From the NCBI RefSeq assembly GCF_029051725.1, contig NZ_JAACFU010000004.1:124001-188000 (forward strand): a stretch of DNA of 64,000 nucleotides, in the 5' to 3' direction. Positions 54,005 to 62,661 of this stretch are shown here, one piece after another (position 1 is the first letter of the stretch; each line of letters begins with the position of its first letter). Below the pieces are notes generated by a model, which saw only the letters and a program-made list of their open reading frames with translations, made no database searches and had not been told where the DNA came from. The DNA comes from Bradyrhizobium sp. CSS354. GTDB lineage: Bacteria > Pseudomonadota > Alphaproteobacteria > Rhizobiales > Xanthobacteraceae. The position numbers and the translations under genes were made by a program.

Positions 54005-55324
54005 TCACTGACCGATCGCATCGAGAAACTGGTACCAGCCGGCGACCATGCGCACGGCGGGCTCGCGCAACGGATAGAACGGGATAGCTTTCAATCGCCG
54101 CGCGTCGAGCAGTCCGACCTCTGGCGTCTCGCCGCGCACGAAGGCGGCGAGGTAGCGGCCCATCAGGCTCGACATCGCCACGCCCGCGCCGTTGTAGCCC
54201 ATCGAGAACAGCGTGCGGTCGTCGATGCGGCCGATATGCGGCACCGAGTCCAGCGTCATCGCGACCAGGCCCGACCATTTGTAGGCAAGCGGGATATCGG
54301 CAAGGTCGGGGAAGATACCCACCATCGCCTTGCGCAGCGCATCGAACGCGGGTGCGGAGTCCTGCTTGCCGAAGGCACCGCGGCCACCGAAGATCACGCG
54401 ATTGTCGACCATCCGGAACCAGCGCATCATGCGCTTGGTCTCGGTGTAGGTGCGGCCCGTCGGCATCAGCTTGCCCGCCAGATTGCGCGGCAGCTTTTCG
54501 GTCGCGATCATGGCGCTGCGGAACGGGATCAGCGTGCGCTGCATGTTCGCGGTCGCGCCGGTGAGGTCGGAGTAGCTGTTGGTGGCGATGATCGCCTGCT
54601 TTGCCCGCACCGCGCCTTGCGGCGTTTCGGCGACGATGCCGCCGTTTTCGTGCCGGAGGCTTACTACCGGCGATTCCTGGTAAATCGGCACGCCGCGGCG
54701 CGCCACGCCTCCGGCGAGGCCGCGCAGATAGTTCAGCGGATGGATGCCGCCGGAGCCGGGATTGAGCACGCCGCCGACGAAAATGTCGGAGCCGGTCTCG
54801 TCGCGCACCTGCCCCTTGTCGAGGATGCGGACCTCGGCACTCCCCATCTCGCGCGTCATCCAGTTGGCTTCGTCTATCGCGGCCCGGAGCGTCGTCTCGT
54901 TGTGCGCGGCCTTGACCTGGCCGGAGCGCGTCAGATTTGCGCTGGTGATGTCATATTCGGCGACGAGCTCCTCGACGATGTCGGTCGATTCATGCGCGAT
55001 CTCGTACATGCGCTGCGCCACGGCGCGGCCGTGCACAGCGTCGATGTCGCGGAACGAGAGGCGGAATTTTGCGGTGATCACGCCGCCAGTGCGGCCACTC
55101 GCGCCCCAGCCCGGGCGGTTGGCCTCGAGCACGATCGGCGACAAACCGCTCTTGGCGATGTGGTGTGCCGCCGACAGGCCGGTATAGCCCGCCCCGATGA
55201 TCACCACATCCGCCTGCTGCTCGCCCGACAGGACCGGAAACTCGCGCGCCGGCTCCGCCGTGGCGGCCCACAGCGAATTGGCCGATGGCAGCGCGGTCCA
55301 GTCCCGTGTCATGCCGCCGCTCAT
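54005..55324 (-). CDS. FAD-dependent amine oxidoreductase (PuuB/glycine-oxidase-like)
   Basis: A 439-aa DAO-superfamily flavoprotein. FAD motif VVIIGAGYTGLSAAHHIAKSG, WGASGRTGGVITAKF (a block typical of gamma-glutamylputrescine oxidase PuuB), and C-terminal SMGYNGAGVAMSSLMGRYLA. It oxidises an amine at the C-N bond. It lies 3 nt after the HAD gene and 27 nt before the binding protein. It is the second DAO-type enzyme of this operon. Confidence 0.88.
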   Translation of the reverse strand: MSGGMTRDWTALPSANSLWAATAEPAREFPVLSGEQQADVVIIGAGYTGLSAAHHIAKSGLSPIVLEANRPGWGASGRTGGVITAKFRLSFRDIDAVHGRAVAQRMYEIAHESTDIVEELVAEYDITSANLTRSGQVKAAHNETTLRAAIDEANWMTREMGSAEVRILDKGQVRDETGSDIFVGGVLNPGSGGIHPLNYLRGLAGGVARRGVPIYQESPVVSLRHENGGIVAETPQGAVRAKQAIIATNSYSDLTGATANMQRTLIPFRSAMIATEKLPRNLAGKLMPTGRTYTETKRMMRWFRMVDNRVIFGGRGAFGKQDSAPAFDALRKAMVGIFPDLADIPLAYKWSGLVAMTLDSVPHIGRIDDRTLFSMGYNGAGVAMSSLMGRYLAAFVRGETPEVGLLDARRLKAIPFYPLREPAVRMVAGWYQFLDAIGQ

Positions 55325-55327
55325 GCC

Positions 55328-56044
55328 CTACGCCGCCGGTCCGATGGCCGCATCGGCGAGCGCTTTCAATGTCGGGAAATGGAAATCTGGCTTGGTCAGC
55401 GTCTCCACGGCCGGTGTACCGCCAAAGCCGGCCATGCCCTGACGGCGCTCGATCCAGCACACCTTGTAGCCGAGTTTCCGCGCGATCCCGATGTCGTGAT
55501 ACTGGCTCTGCGCGACGTGCAGGATATCGGACTGCTTGTAGCCGAAAGCGGACTGGCGGCCCTTGTTGTAGGCGAAGAACTCCGGATCTGGTTTCGCAAC
55601 GCCAGTCTCGTCGGCGCACACGGTATCGTCGAAGGGATTGCCGAGCGCATGCGCGTAACAGGAGAGCGCGACGCGGTCGGCGTTGGTCATGGCGACCAGC
55701 CGAAATTTGGTGCGCAGGCGCTTCAAGGCCTCGACCGAGTCCGGGAACGGTCCCCAGCGCAGCACCGCGAGTTGGAAAACGTCGCAGGAGGCGTCATCGG
55801 CCTGCAGCCCGAGCTCCTTGGCGAGATAGCGATAGACATGAAACATCACCTCGCTCGAACGCTCATGGTGCTTGTCGCGGCCACGCTTATAGGATTCGAA
55901 GATCTTGTCGTCGCTGAGCTCGGCCGGCGACTTGCCCGAGATCCTGCGCACCGCGGAGAGCACGCCGGTCTCGAAATCGATCAAGGTGCCGACGACGTCG
56001 AAGGTGAGAACCTTGAAATTGCTGAACGAGGCTGCTGACGACAT
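55328..56044 (-). CDS. HAD hydrolase, type II haloacid dehalogenase-like
   Basis: A 238-aa HAD protein. Nucleophile Asp in LTFDVVGTLIDFE, the second motif AMTNADR, the Lys in ETGVAKPDPEFF and the final Asp in AQSQYHDIGIA. This arrangement matches (S)-2-haloacid dehalogenases. The ATG at 56044 has GAGAGAAGAAG upstream. In an amine catabolic operon, it may act on a 2-substituted carboxylic acid, but a phosphatase role is equally possible. Confidence 0.85.
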   Translation of the reverse strand: MSSAASFSNFKVLTFDVVGTLIDFETGVLSAVRRISGKSPAELSDDKIFESYKRGRDKHHERSSEVMFHVYRYLAKELGLQADDASCDVFQLAVLRWGPFPDSVEALKRLRTKFRLVAMTNADRVALSCYAHALGNPFDDTVCADETGVAKPDPEFFAYNKGRQSAFGYKQSDILHVAQSQYHDIGIARKLGYKVCWIERRQGMAGFGGTPAVETLTKPDFHFPTLKALADAAIGPAA

Positions 56045-56080
56045 TTTTGGCTTCTTCTCTCGGTTGGACAAGACTTAGGT

Positions 56081-57163
56081 TCAGTCCCTCACCCTGGGCA
56101 CGACGATGGTGTCCTCGGGATGAAGGGTCACGGTGAGACTGCCGCCGAGCGGCGGGATGCGGCTGTAGGCTTCGTGGTGGCTCGCCTGGCGCAGGCTGAG
56201 CACGATGCCATCGGCGAGCGCGAGGAAGATGCGCAGGCTCTCGCCCTGATAGACGATATCGGTGACCGTTCCAGTGAGCCGATTGCAGGCGGTGTCCTGC
56301 GCGCCGTCGTCGATCAGCAGCTTTTCGCTGTGCACGGCGAGCATCAGCGAGTCTCCGTCAGGAATGGCGCGGGCGCTGCGCAGAAGGACATTGCCGAGTG
56401 CAACGCCGGAGGCATCGATGCGCCGCACCGGCAGCATCGTAGCTTCGCCAATGAAACTCGCGACGAAGGAATCGGCGGGATGATCGTGCAGCCGCTCGGG
56501 CGCGTCGATCTGGACCAGCCTGCCGTCCTTCATCACGGCGACGCGGTCGCTCATGGTCAGCGCTTCGCGCTGATCGTGGGTGACGTAGATGATGGTGGCG
56601 CCGATGCGCCTGTGCAGCGTGCGTAGCTCGATCTGCATGGATTCGCGCAGCTGCTTGTCGAGCGCGGACAGCGGTTCGTCCATCAGGATCAGCCGCGGCT
56701 CGAAGATCATGGCGCGTGCGAGCGCCACGCGCTGGCGCTGGCCGCCGGAGAGTTGCGCGATGCCGCGCTCTTCATAGCCGGCAAGGCCGACCATCGAAAG
56801 TGCCGCGCGTACCTTGTCCGGCCAGGCCGCCTTCGGCAGCCGTCGCGCGCGCAAGGGAAAGGCGACGTTCTCCCCGACGCTCATATGCGGGAACAGCGCG
56901 TAGTTCTGGAACACGACGCCGATGTCGCGCTTGTGCGGCGGCATCCAGGTGACGTCACGACCGCCGAACAGGATCGTTCCGCTCGATGGCAGGATGAAGC
57001 CGCCGAGGATGCCGAGCAACGTGGTCTTGCCGGAGCCGGAGGGGCCGAGCAGCGAGACGAATTCGCCGGCGGCGACATTGAGGGACACGTCGTCGAGAGC
57101 GCGAACGGCGCCATAGGCCTTGCTCGCGGATCTGATCTCGACGCTTTCCGCTCGTTTGTCCAA
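56081..57163 (-). CDS. ABC transporter ATP-binding protein (PotA-like)
   Basis: A 360-aa ATPase: Walker A GPSGSGKTT, signature [14 protein letters not shown], Walker [14 protein letters not shown]-loop YVTHDQREALT, and a C-terminal TOBE domain. I start at a TTG at 57163 with GAGG 7 nt upstream; a GTG at 57202 would add 13 residues. It is the first gene of the nine-gene operon and is separated from the permeases by four other genes, an unusual order for an ABC importer. Confidence 0.9.
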   Translation of the reverse strand: MDKRAESVEIRSASKAYGAVRALDDVSLNVAAGEFVSLLGPSGSGKTTLLGILGGFILPSSGTILFGGRDVTWMPPHKRDIGVVFQNYALFPHMSVGENVAFPLRARRLPKAAWPDKVRAALSMVGLAGYEERGIAQLSGGQRQRVALARAMIFEPRLILMDEPLSALDKQLRESMQIELRTLHRRIGATIIYVTHDQREALTMSDRVAVMKDGRLVQIDAPERLHDHPADSFVASFIGEATMLPVRRIDASGVALGNVLLRSARAIPDGDSLMLAVHSEKLLIDDGAQDTACNRLTGTVTDIVYQGESLRIFLALADGIVLSLRQASHHEAYSRIPPLGGSLTVTLHPEDTIVVPRVRD

Positions 57164-57322
57164 CGATCGACCTCGCCATGTCCCTACAATGGCGTGCCTC
57201 ACTGCGCGCCATAATCCTGCTTTATAGACAGGAAATTTGAGTACTTACGGTGGAAGCGTGCACCGCACCACCTCTTCGCTCGCAAGCCCTGTCTTTAGGC
57301 TGTGATGGCGATGACACCAGAC

Positions 57323-57377
57323 TTGGCAAAACTCGGCAATTGCCAAATTCTCACCTGGCTCATAACATGGTGTTATG
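57323..57377. promoter_or_regulatory. Candidate operators in the ABC-operon / LysR spacer
   Basis: TTGGCAA (57323-57329) and TTGCCAA (57340-57346) form an inverted pair that includes the palindrome GGCAATTGCC (57335-57344). A second perfect dyad, CATAACA-TGG-TGTTATG (57361-57377), overlaps the LysR start codon at 57375. Both are between divergent genes, as expected for a LysR that represses itself and controls the operon. Confidence 0.55.
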
Positions 57378-58313
57378 CCCGAGCTGCGCCGGATGCTGCC
57401 CTCAAGTAACGCCCTGTTCGTCTTCGACGCAGCGGCGCGCAATGGCAGCTTCACGGCGGCTGCCGCAGAACTGAACGTCACCCAGCCTGCGGTGAGCCGG
57501 ATGCTGGGCCAGTTCGAGGACCATCTCGGCGTGCGCCTGTTCGACCGCAAGGCGGGACGCGCGGTGCTCACCGAGGAAGGCGAACTCTTGTATCGCCGCG
57601 TGCTCGAAGGCTTTCGCAGCATTGAGAGCGGGTTGGTCGAGATCGAGCGACGCCGCAAGGGCACCGAGACGGTGACGCTGTCGGTCTCCTCCGCCTTCAC
57701 CACGCATTGGCTGATGCCGCGGATCGACAAGCTGCAGCGGCAATTCCCGCAGGTCGATTTGCGCTTTCAACTGATCTCCGGCGCGCTGCGCGGACCGGTG
57801 GAAAATGTCGATCTCGGCATGCGCTTCCGCGATCGCGAGGAGCCGTCATCCGGCGGCACGCTGGTAATGAAGGAGGTCATGCTGCCGATGTGCAGCCCAG
57901 CCTATCTCGGCGAAACCGATCCCGCCGAGGGCAACACCATAATTCGGCTCGCCGAGACGCCGGGCGACTGGGCCGCGGATTACGCATCGCTTCTCACCGG
58001 GCGCCGCGGCGCGGCCAAGGCGCTGAGCTTCACGGACTATGCCGTCGTGATGCAGGCCGCCCTGCTCGGCCAGGGCATCGCGCTCGGTTGGCTGACGGTC
58101 GCCTCGCACTGGCTGTTGACCGGCGCGCTGGTGCCGGCCTCCGACACGCTCACCACCACACGCCGCATCTGCGAATTCCTGCCACCGCGCAACCGGCCGA
58201 TGCGCCCCATCGCCGCCGAGATCCGCGACTGGATCATCGCGCAGATGCAAGGCGAGATTGCCGCGATCGACCGGGTCTATCCGAAGCTCGGCGCGATGGC
58301 CGCGTGCTACTGA
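57375..58313 (+). CDS. LysR-family regulator (GcvA-like)
   Basis: A 312-aa LTTR. The N-terminus LPSSNALFVFDAAARNGSFTAAAAELNVTQPAV is the GcvA-type opening. The start could be the ATG at 57375 or 57393. It is divergent from the nine-gene amine/amino-acid operon, with dyads in the shared spacer, so it probably controls that operon. Its end overlaps the convergent mannonate dehydratase by 7 nt. Confidence 0.9.
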   Translation: MPELRRMLPSSNALFVFDAAARNGSFTAAAAELNVTQPAVSRMLGQFEDHLGVRLFDRKAGRAVLTEEGELLYRRVLEGFRSIESGLVEIERRRKGTETVTLSVSSAFTTHWLMPRIDKLQRQFPQVDLRFQLISGALRGPVENVDLGMRFRDREEPSSGGTLVMKEVMLPMCSPAYLGETDPAEGNTIIRLAETPGDWAADYASLLTGRRGAAKALSFTDYAVVMQAALLGQGIALGWLTVASHWLLTGALVPASDTLTTTRRICEFLPPRNRPMRPIAAEIRDWIIAQMQGEIAAIDRVYPKLGAMAACY

Positions 58314-59497
58314 TGCTCGATCGCGCGGATTGCGCCGCGCAGCTCGGCGAGACCGCGGAGGCGGCCAATCGCGGTGTAGCCGGGATTGGTGCGCTTGGTG
58401 GCGGCGAGATCGTCCAGCATGCGGTGGCCGTGGTCGGGACGAAAGACGATTTGCTTGTCGGGCGAACGTCGCGCGTTCTCCTTCAGCAGCGCCTTCAGCA
58501 CCGCGACCATGTCGACGTCACCGTCGAGATGATCGGACTCGTAGAAGGATAGGCCATCCCCCTCGCGCTTGGTCGCGCGCAGATGCGCAAAGGCAATACG
58601 CGGACCGAAGCGTTCGGCCATCGCGGGAAGATCGTTCTCGGCGCGCACGCCGAGCGACCCCGTGCACAGGCAGATACCATTCGCCTTTGACGGCACGGCA
58701 TCGAACAACGCCTGATAGTCATCGGCGCTGGACGCGACGCGCGGCAGGCCGAACAACGGGCGCGGCGGGTCGTCCGGATGCAGTGTCAATGAGACCCCGA
58801 GCCGCTCAGCGACGGGTGTGACGCGGCCCAAAAACTCGGCCAGATGCTGCCGCAGGATTTTTGGCGTGACGTCGCGATATGTTTCGAGCCGGTCGCGGAA
58901 TTGCGGGATGGTCATCGGCTCGGTGGTCGAGCCCGGCAGCGCGCTGGCGATCACCATGACGAGGTAATCGATATCGGCTTGACTCATCTGGTCGAACAGC
59001 TTTTTCGCACGAACCTGCTGCTCCGGCGAATACTCGGCGGCGGCGGCCGGCCGCTTCAGGATCTGCAGCTCGAACGCAGCAAAGCGGTCCTGGTCGAAGC
59101 GCATGGCACGAGCGCCGTTCGGCAACTCCCATTCGAGATCGGTGCGGCACCAATCCACGACGGGCATGAAGTTGTAGCAGATGATCTTGATGCCGGAAGC
59201 GGCCACCGCCTCCATGCTGGCGATCCACGTCTCGATCGAGCGCGTCGCTTTAGCCCCGAGACGCTTGACATCGTCGGGGATCGGAATTGATTCCACCACC
59301 GACCAGGTCAGCTGCGAACGGCCGGGTTGGCCGTTCTCGATGAAATTCTTGCGCTCCTCGACCGCCTTGCGTGTCCAGGCTTCGCCGATCGGCACCTGAT
59401 GCAGCGCCGAGACGATGTCGCTCGCCCCGGCCTGCCTGACATCGTCGAGCGAGACCGGATCATCCGGCCCGTACCAGCGCCATCCCTCCAGCATCAT
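58307..59497 (-). CDS. uxuA: Mannonate dehydratase
   Basis: Dehydrates D-mannonate to 2-keto-3-deoxygluconate in hexuronate catabolism. The 396-aa protein matches UxuA: MLEGWRWYGPDDPVSLDDVRQAG, CYNFMPVVDWCRTDLE, LHPDDPPRPLFGLPR with metal ligands, CTGSLGVRAENDLP and FRPDHGHRMLDDL. GGGAG 8 nt upstream of the ATG pair. Last gene of the minus-strand run with an idonate-type dehydrogenase and a TRAP transporter. Confidence 0.95.
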   Translation of the reverse strand: MMLEGWRWYGPDDPVSLDDVRQAGASDIVSALHQVPIGEAWTRKAVEERKNFIENGQPGRSQLTWSVVESIPIPDDVKRLGAKATRSIETWIASMEAVAASGIKIICYNFMPVVDWCRTDLEWELPNGARAMRFDQDRFAAFELQILKRPAAAAEYSPEQQVRAKKLFDQMSQADIDYLVMVIASALPGSTTEPMTIPQFRDRLETYRDVTPKILRQHLAEFLGRVTPVAERLGVSLTLHPDDPPRPLFGLPRVASSADDYQALFDAVPSKANGICLCTGSLGVRAENDLPAMAERFGPRIAFAHLRATKREGDGLSFYESDHLDGDVDMVAVLKALLKENARRSPDKQIVFRPDHGHRMLDDLAATKRTNPGYTAIGRLRGLAELRGAIRAIEHQ

Positions 59498-59512
59498 CGA
59501 AATTCTCCCGGA

Positions 59513-60562
59513 TCAGTTCGCGGTCAGCACGACCTTGACGCTCTGCGAGCGGTCGAGCGCCAGCCGCAGCGCGTCCGGCGCGGTGGACAGCGGCCGCTCG
59601 GCGGTGACCAGCGACAGCACGTCGACGCTGCCGTCCGCAATCAGCTCCACCGCCGTCATGAACTCGAGCCCGAAACGGAACGAGCCGCGCAGGTCGATCT
59701 CCTTCGCCATCACCGCATTGGCCGGTACCGGAATCTGGCCACCCGGCAAATTGCCGATCTGCACCACCACGCCGCCGCGCCTGACGATGCCGATCGCACT
59801 GGCAAGGCCTGCAGCCGTGCCCGAGACTTCGAACGCGACATCGTAGGGGCGCGACGCGGCCTGCGCCTTCAGGCCTTCCTCGCCGGCTGCAACATTCTCG
59901 ACGTGTGAGGCGCCGAGCCGGGTCGCAAAGGCCAGCGGCGCCGGCGCGATGTCGGCCACCGTGATGTCGGTCATGCCGGCGCGGCGCGCGGCGAGCATGG
60001 TCAGAAGCCCGATCGGACCGGCGCCGAAAATGATACCGCGCTTGCCTTCGATGGTGCCTGCACGCGCGACCGCATGCAGGCAGACCGCGAGCGGCTCGGC
60101 CAGCGCCGCGGCCTGATAGGACACATGATCGGGGATCTTCACGCACTGCGCCGGGATTGCGTCGAAGTAATTGGCAAAGCCTCCCTGCATGTGCGGCGTC
60201 TTCGAGGCCGAGCCCATGAAGTAGATATTTTCGCAGAGGTTTTGCCGGCCTTGGCGGCAGGCGACGCAGTGGCCGCACCAGCGCGACGGGTTGACGGCGA
60301 CACGGTCGCCGACCTTCAGGTTCGCTGCGGAGCCCGCGATCTCCACGACCTCGCCGGAGATCTCGTGGCCGAGCACCAGCGGCGACTTCACCACGAAATC
60401 GCCGGTCCGGGCATGACGGAAATAATGCATGTCCGAGCCGCAGATGCCGCCGGCGCCGAAGCGGATGCGCACCATGCCTTCCGCGAGCTTGTCGAGCGGA
60501 TGCTCGACCATGCGCAGATCTTCGGGGCCAAACAGGGTTGCGGCGAGAGCAGTTGAGGTCAT
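59513..60562 (-). CDS. Zinc alcohol dehydrogenase, L-idonate 5-dehydrogenase type
   Basis: A 349-aa MDR-family enzyme. GGICGSDMHYF (catalytic Cys/Zn region), LGHEISGEV, the structural zinc cysteines in WCGHCVACRQGRQNLC, and Rossmann GAGPIGLL. Pattern and length match L-idonate 5-dehydrogenase, which forms 5-ketogluconate; sorbitol dehydrogenases are close relatives. Its start overlaps the TRAP permease stop by 4 nt (ATGA), so uptake and oxidation are coupled. Next gene is uxuA. Confidence 0.85.
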   Translation of the reverse strand: MTSTALAATLFGPEDLRMVEHPLDKLAEGMVRIRFGAGGICGSDMHYFRHARTGDFVVKSPLVLGHEISGEVVEIAGSAANLKVGDRVAVNPSRWCGHCVACRQGRQNLCENIYFMGSASKTPHMQGGFANYFDAIPAQCVKIPDHVSYQAAALAEPLAVCLHAVARAGTIEGKRGIIFGAGPIGLLTMLAARRAGMTDITVADIAPAPLAFATRLGASHVENVAAGEEGLKAQAASRPYDVAFEVSGTAAGLASAIGIVRRGGVVVQIGNLPGGQIPVPANAVMAKEIDLRGSFRFGLEFMTAVELIADGSVDVLSLVTAERPLSTAPDALRLALDRSQSVKVVLTAN

Positions 60563-61965
60563 TTGGAAAGTCCCATGTATTTCGGCAGCCAGAGGGTCAA
60601 TTCGGGAATGTAGGTGATCGCGAGCAGCGCGAGCATCAGCGGCACCAGCCAGGGCAGGATCGCCACTGTCGTACGCTCGACCGAGAGCTTTGCCACGCGT
60701 GCGAGCACGAACAGCACCATCCCGAGCGGCGGATGGAGCAAGCCGATCATCAGGTTCAGCGTCATGATCAGACCGAAATGGATCGGGTCGATGCCGAGCT
60801 TGAGCACGATCGGCAGCAGGATCGGCACCAGAATGGTGATCGCCGCCGTGGTGTCGATGAAGCAGCCGACGAACAGGATCAGGACGTTGGCGAGCGCCAG
60901 GAACACCCATTTGTTGTGGGTGATGCTGAGCATCCAGTCCGACAGCATCTGGGCTGCCTGCGACACTGTGAGGAGCCAGGCGAAGATCGAGGCGGCCGTG
61001 ACGATGAACAGAACCGACGCCGTGGTCTCGATGGTGTCGAAGGTCGCCTTCGCCACCGTCTTCATTGTCATGGTGCGGTAGCGCACGAGGCCGAGAAAGA
61101 GCGACCAGATCACGGCGGCGACCGCCGCTTCCGTCGGCGTGAACCAGCCGAGCGTCATGCCGCCGATCAGGATGACCGGCGCCATCAGCGCCATCACCGC
61201 GGAGAAGTCGAAGTACCAGTCCATCGCGAGCAGCACGACCAGACCAATCCCAACTGCCCAATTGGTGGAGAGACCGGCGACCGTCAGAAGCCAGACAGCC
61301 ATCGGGAAGCTCAGTACGACGAGGATCTCAAGCCCCGCCGCCCCCAATTGCGGCCAGGAGAACGGCGTATCGTTGCCCCATTTGTTCTTGTGCGCGAAAT
61401 AGGTGACGGTAGCCATCATGAGCAGCGTCAGCACGACGCCTGGAATGACACCCCCCAGAAACAGCGCGCCGATCGAGACGTTGGCCATCATGCCGTAGAT
61501 CACGAAAGGCAGCGACGGCGGGATGATCGGCCCGAGCGTCGCCGACGCCGCGGTGACGCCGACGGAGAATTCCGTCGAGTAGCCGTGGTCCTTCATCGCC
61601 TTGATCTCGATGGTACCGAGACCCGCGGCATCCGCGATCGCGGTGCCGGACATTCCGGAGAAGATCACCGAGCCGATGATGTTGACGTGGCCGAGGCCGC
61701 CGCGCATCCAGCCGACCAGCGCGACGGCGAACTTGTAGATGCGCCCGGTGACGCCGGCGATGTTCATGAGATTGCCGGCCAGGATGAAGAACGGCACGGC
61801 GAGCAGCGGAAAGCTCTCGACGCCGGCGATCATGCGCTGCGCCAGCGTGACGTCGGGAGTCACGCCGCTGACCAGGATGTAGAGCAGCGACGACGCCGCC
61901 ATGGCAATCGCCACGGGAACGCCGAGCAGCATCAGGACGAGAAAGCCTCCAAGCAACAGCAGCAT
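60559..61965 (-). CDS. TRAP transporter large permease (DctM)
   Basis: A 468-aa polytopic permease (about 12 helices), the ion-coupled transport subunit. Family blocks: VPFFILAGNLMNIAGVTGRI, GSVIFSGMSGTAIADAAGLGTIEI, and ASATLGPIIPPSLPFVIYG. I start at the ATG at 61965, 4 nt after the dctQ stop; a TTG at 61980 is also open. Overlaps the dehydrogenase start by 4 nt. Confidence 0.95.
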   Translation of the reverse strand: MLLLLGGFLVLMLLGVPVAIAMAASSLLYILVSGVTPDVTLAQRMIAGVESFPLLAVPFFILAGNLMNIAGVTGRIYKFAVALVGWMRGGLGHVNIIGSVIFSGMSGTAIADAAGLGTIEIKAMKDHGYSTEFSVGVTAASATLGPIIPPSLPFVIYGMMANVSIGALFLGGVIPGVVLTLLMMATVTYFAHKNKWGNDTPFSWPQLGAAGLEILVVLSFPMAVWLLTVAGLSTNWAVGIGLVVLLAMDWYFDFSAVMALMAPVILIGGMTLGWFTPTEAAVAAVIWSLFLGLVRYRTMTMKTVAKATFDTIETTASVLFIVTAASIFAWLLTVSQAAQMLSDWMLSITHNKWVFLALANVLILFVGCFIDTTAAITILVPILLPIVLKLGIDPIHFGLIMTLNLMIGLLHPPLGMVLFVLARVAKLSVERTTVAILPWLVPLMLALLAITYIPELTLWLPKYMGLSK

Positions 61966-61969
61966 GACC

Positions 61970-62548
61970 TTACCCTTCAAAACCGTCGTAGGCGCCGGGA
62001 CGTTCGAGGATCGAGTAGCCCTGCCGCAAATGTTGCACGGCCACCTGCAGAGAGCGCACGAACATCAGCACGAAGCCCAGCAGCACCGCGTAGTAGACGT
62101 AGTCCTTTGGAAGATTGATCGTAGTCATGGACTCGTCGCCGATGATCTGGATGTAGACCCAGACCAGCTTGATGGCGTAACCGAAGAAGGCGATCCGGAT
62201 CAGGTCGATCACCGTCGACAACGCCCGCGCCATGAGGTGCGGCAAATAGCGGTAGAGCAGATCGACCTGGATGTGCCGCGACAGCCGGACGCACATCGAG
62301 GAGCCGATGAAGACCACGCCGATCAGGCAGTAGGTCGCGATCTCCTCGGTCCAGGCGTAGCTGTCGTTGAGCACGTAGCGGGTGAAGAACTGGAGGAAGA
62401 CGGCAAGCGCCATCACCCAGAAGATCGCCAGCGCCACCCAGTCCTCGAAAGCGTAGATGCCGAGATCGACCTTCGGTGCCGCCTCCTCCTCGAAAGTGTG
62501 GGCGATCTCGTCCGCGGTGATCTGCCGGTGCGTTTCGGCGGTGGACAT
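61970..62548 (-). CDS. TRAP transporter small permease (DctQ)
   Basis: A 192-aa protein with four membrane helices after a 35-residue acidic N-terminus. Characteristic FFTRYVLNDSYAWTEEIATY (RYVxxxSxxWxEE) and the second-half motif VRLSRHIQVDLLYRYLP. GAGGAG precedes the ATG. It lies between the binding protein and the large permease, in the standard DctPQM order. Confidence 0.95.
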   Translation of the reverse strand: MSTAETHRQITADEIAHTFEEEAAPKVDLGIYAFEDWVALAIFWVMALAVFLQFFTRYVLNDSYAWTEEIATYCLIGVVFIGSSMCVRLSRHIQVDLLYRYLPHLMARALSTVIDLIRIAFFGYAIKLVWVYIQIIGDESMTTINLPKDYVYYAVLLGFVLMFVRSLQVAVQHLRQGYSILERPGAYDGFEG

Positions 62549-62577
62549 GGGTTGCTCCTCAAACTGATCACGTCGTT

Positions 62578-62648
62578 CCGGGATGGTGCGCTAGCACCAG
62601 ACCCGGAACCTCGAGATCCCGGGTTCGGTCCTGCGGACCGCCCCGGGA
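62578..62648. repeat. Cloverleaf-type dispersed repeat, copy B
   Basis: Outer stem TTCCGGG / CCCGGGA with three hairpins: TGGTGC-GCTA-GCACCA (62584-62599), ACCCGG (62601-62606) with CCGGGT (62619-62624), and CGGTCC-TGC-GGACCG (62626-62640). It shares the middle CCCGGAACCTCGAGAT with copy A (3909-3980), while the side stems differ in sequence but still pair. It lies between dctP and dctQ within the transcript. Confidence 0.8.
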
Positions 62649-62661
62649 TGACGATACGTCG

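Noticed and set aside
53036..56038. 1000-codon open frame on the plus strand
   Set aside because: It lies fully antisense to three clear minus-strand genes (binding protein, FAD oxidase, HAD). Its translation is low-complexity His/Arg/Asp-rich with no motif. Such long antisense frames are expected in GC-rich DNA.
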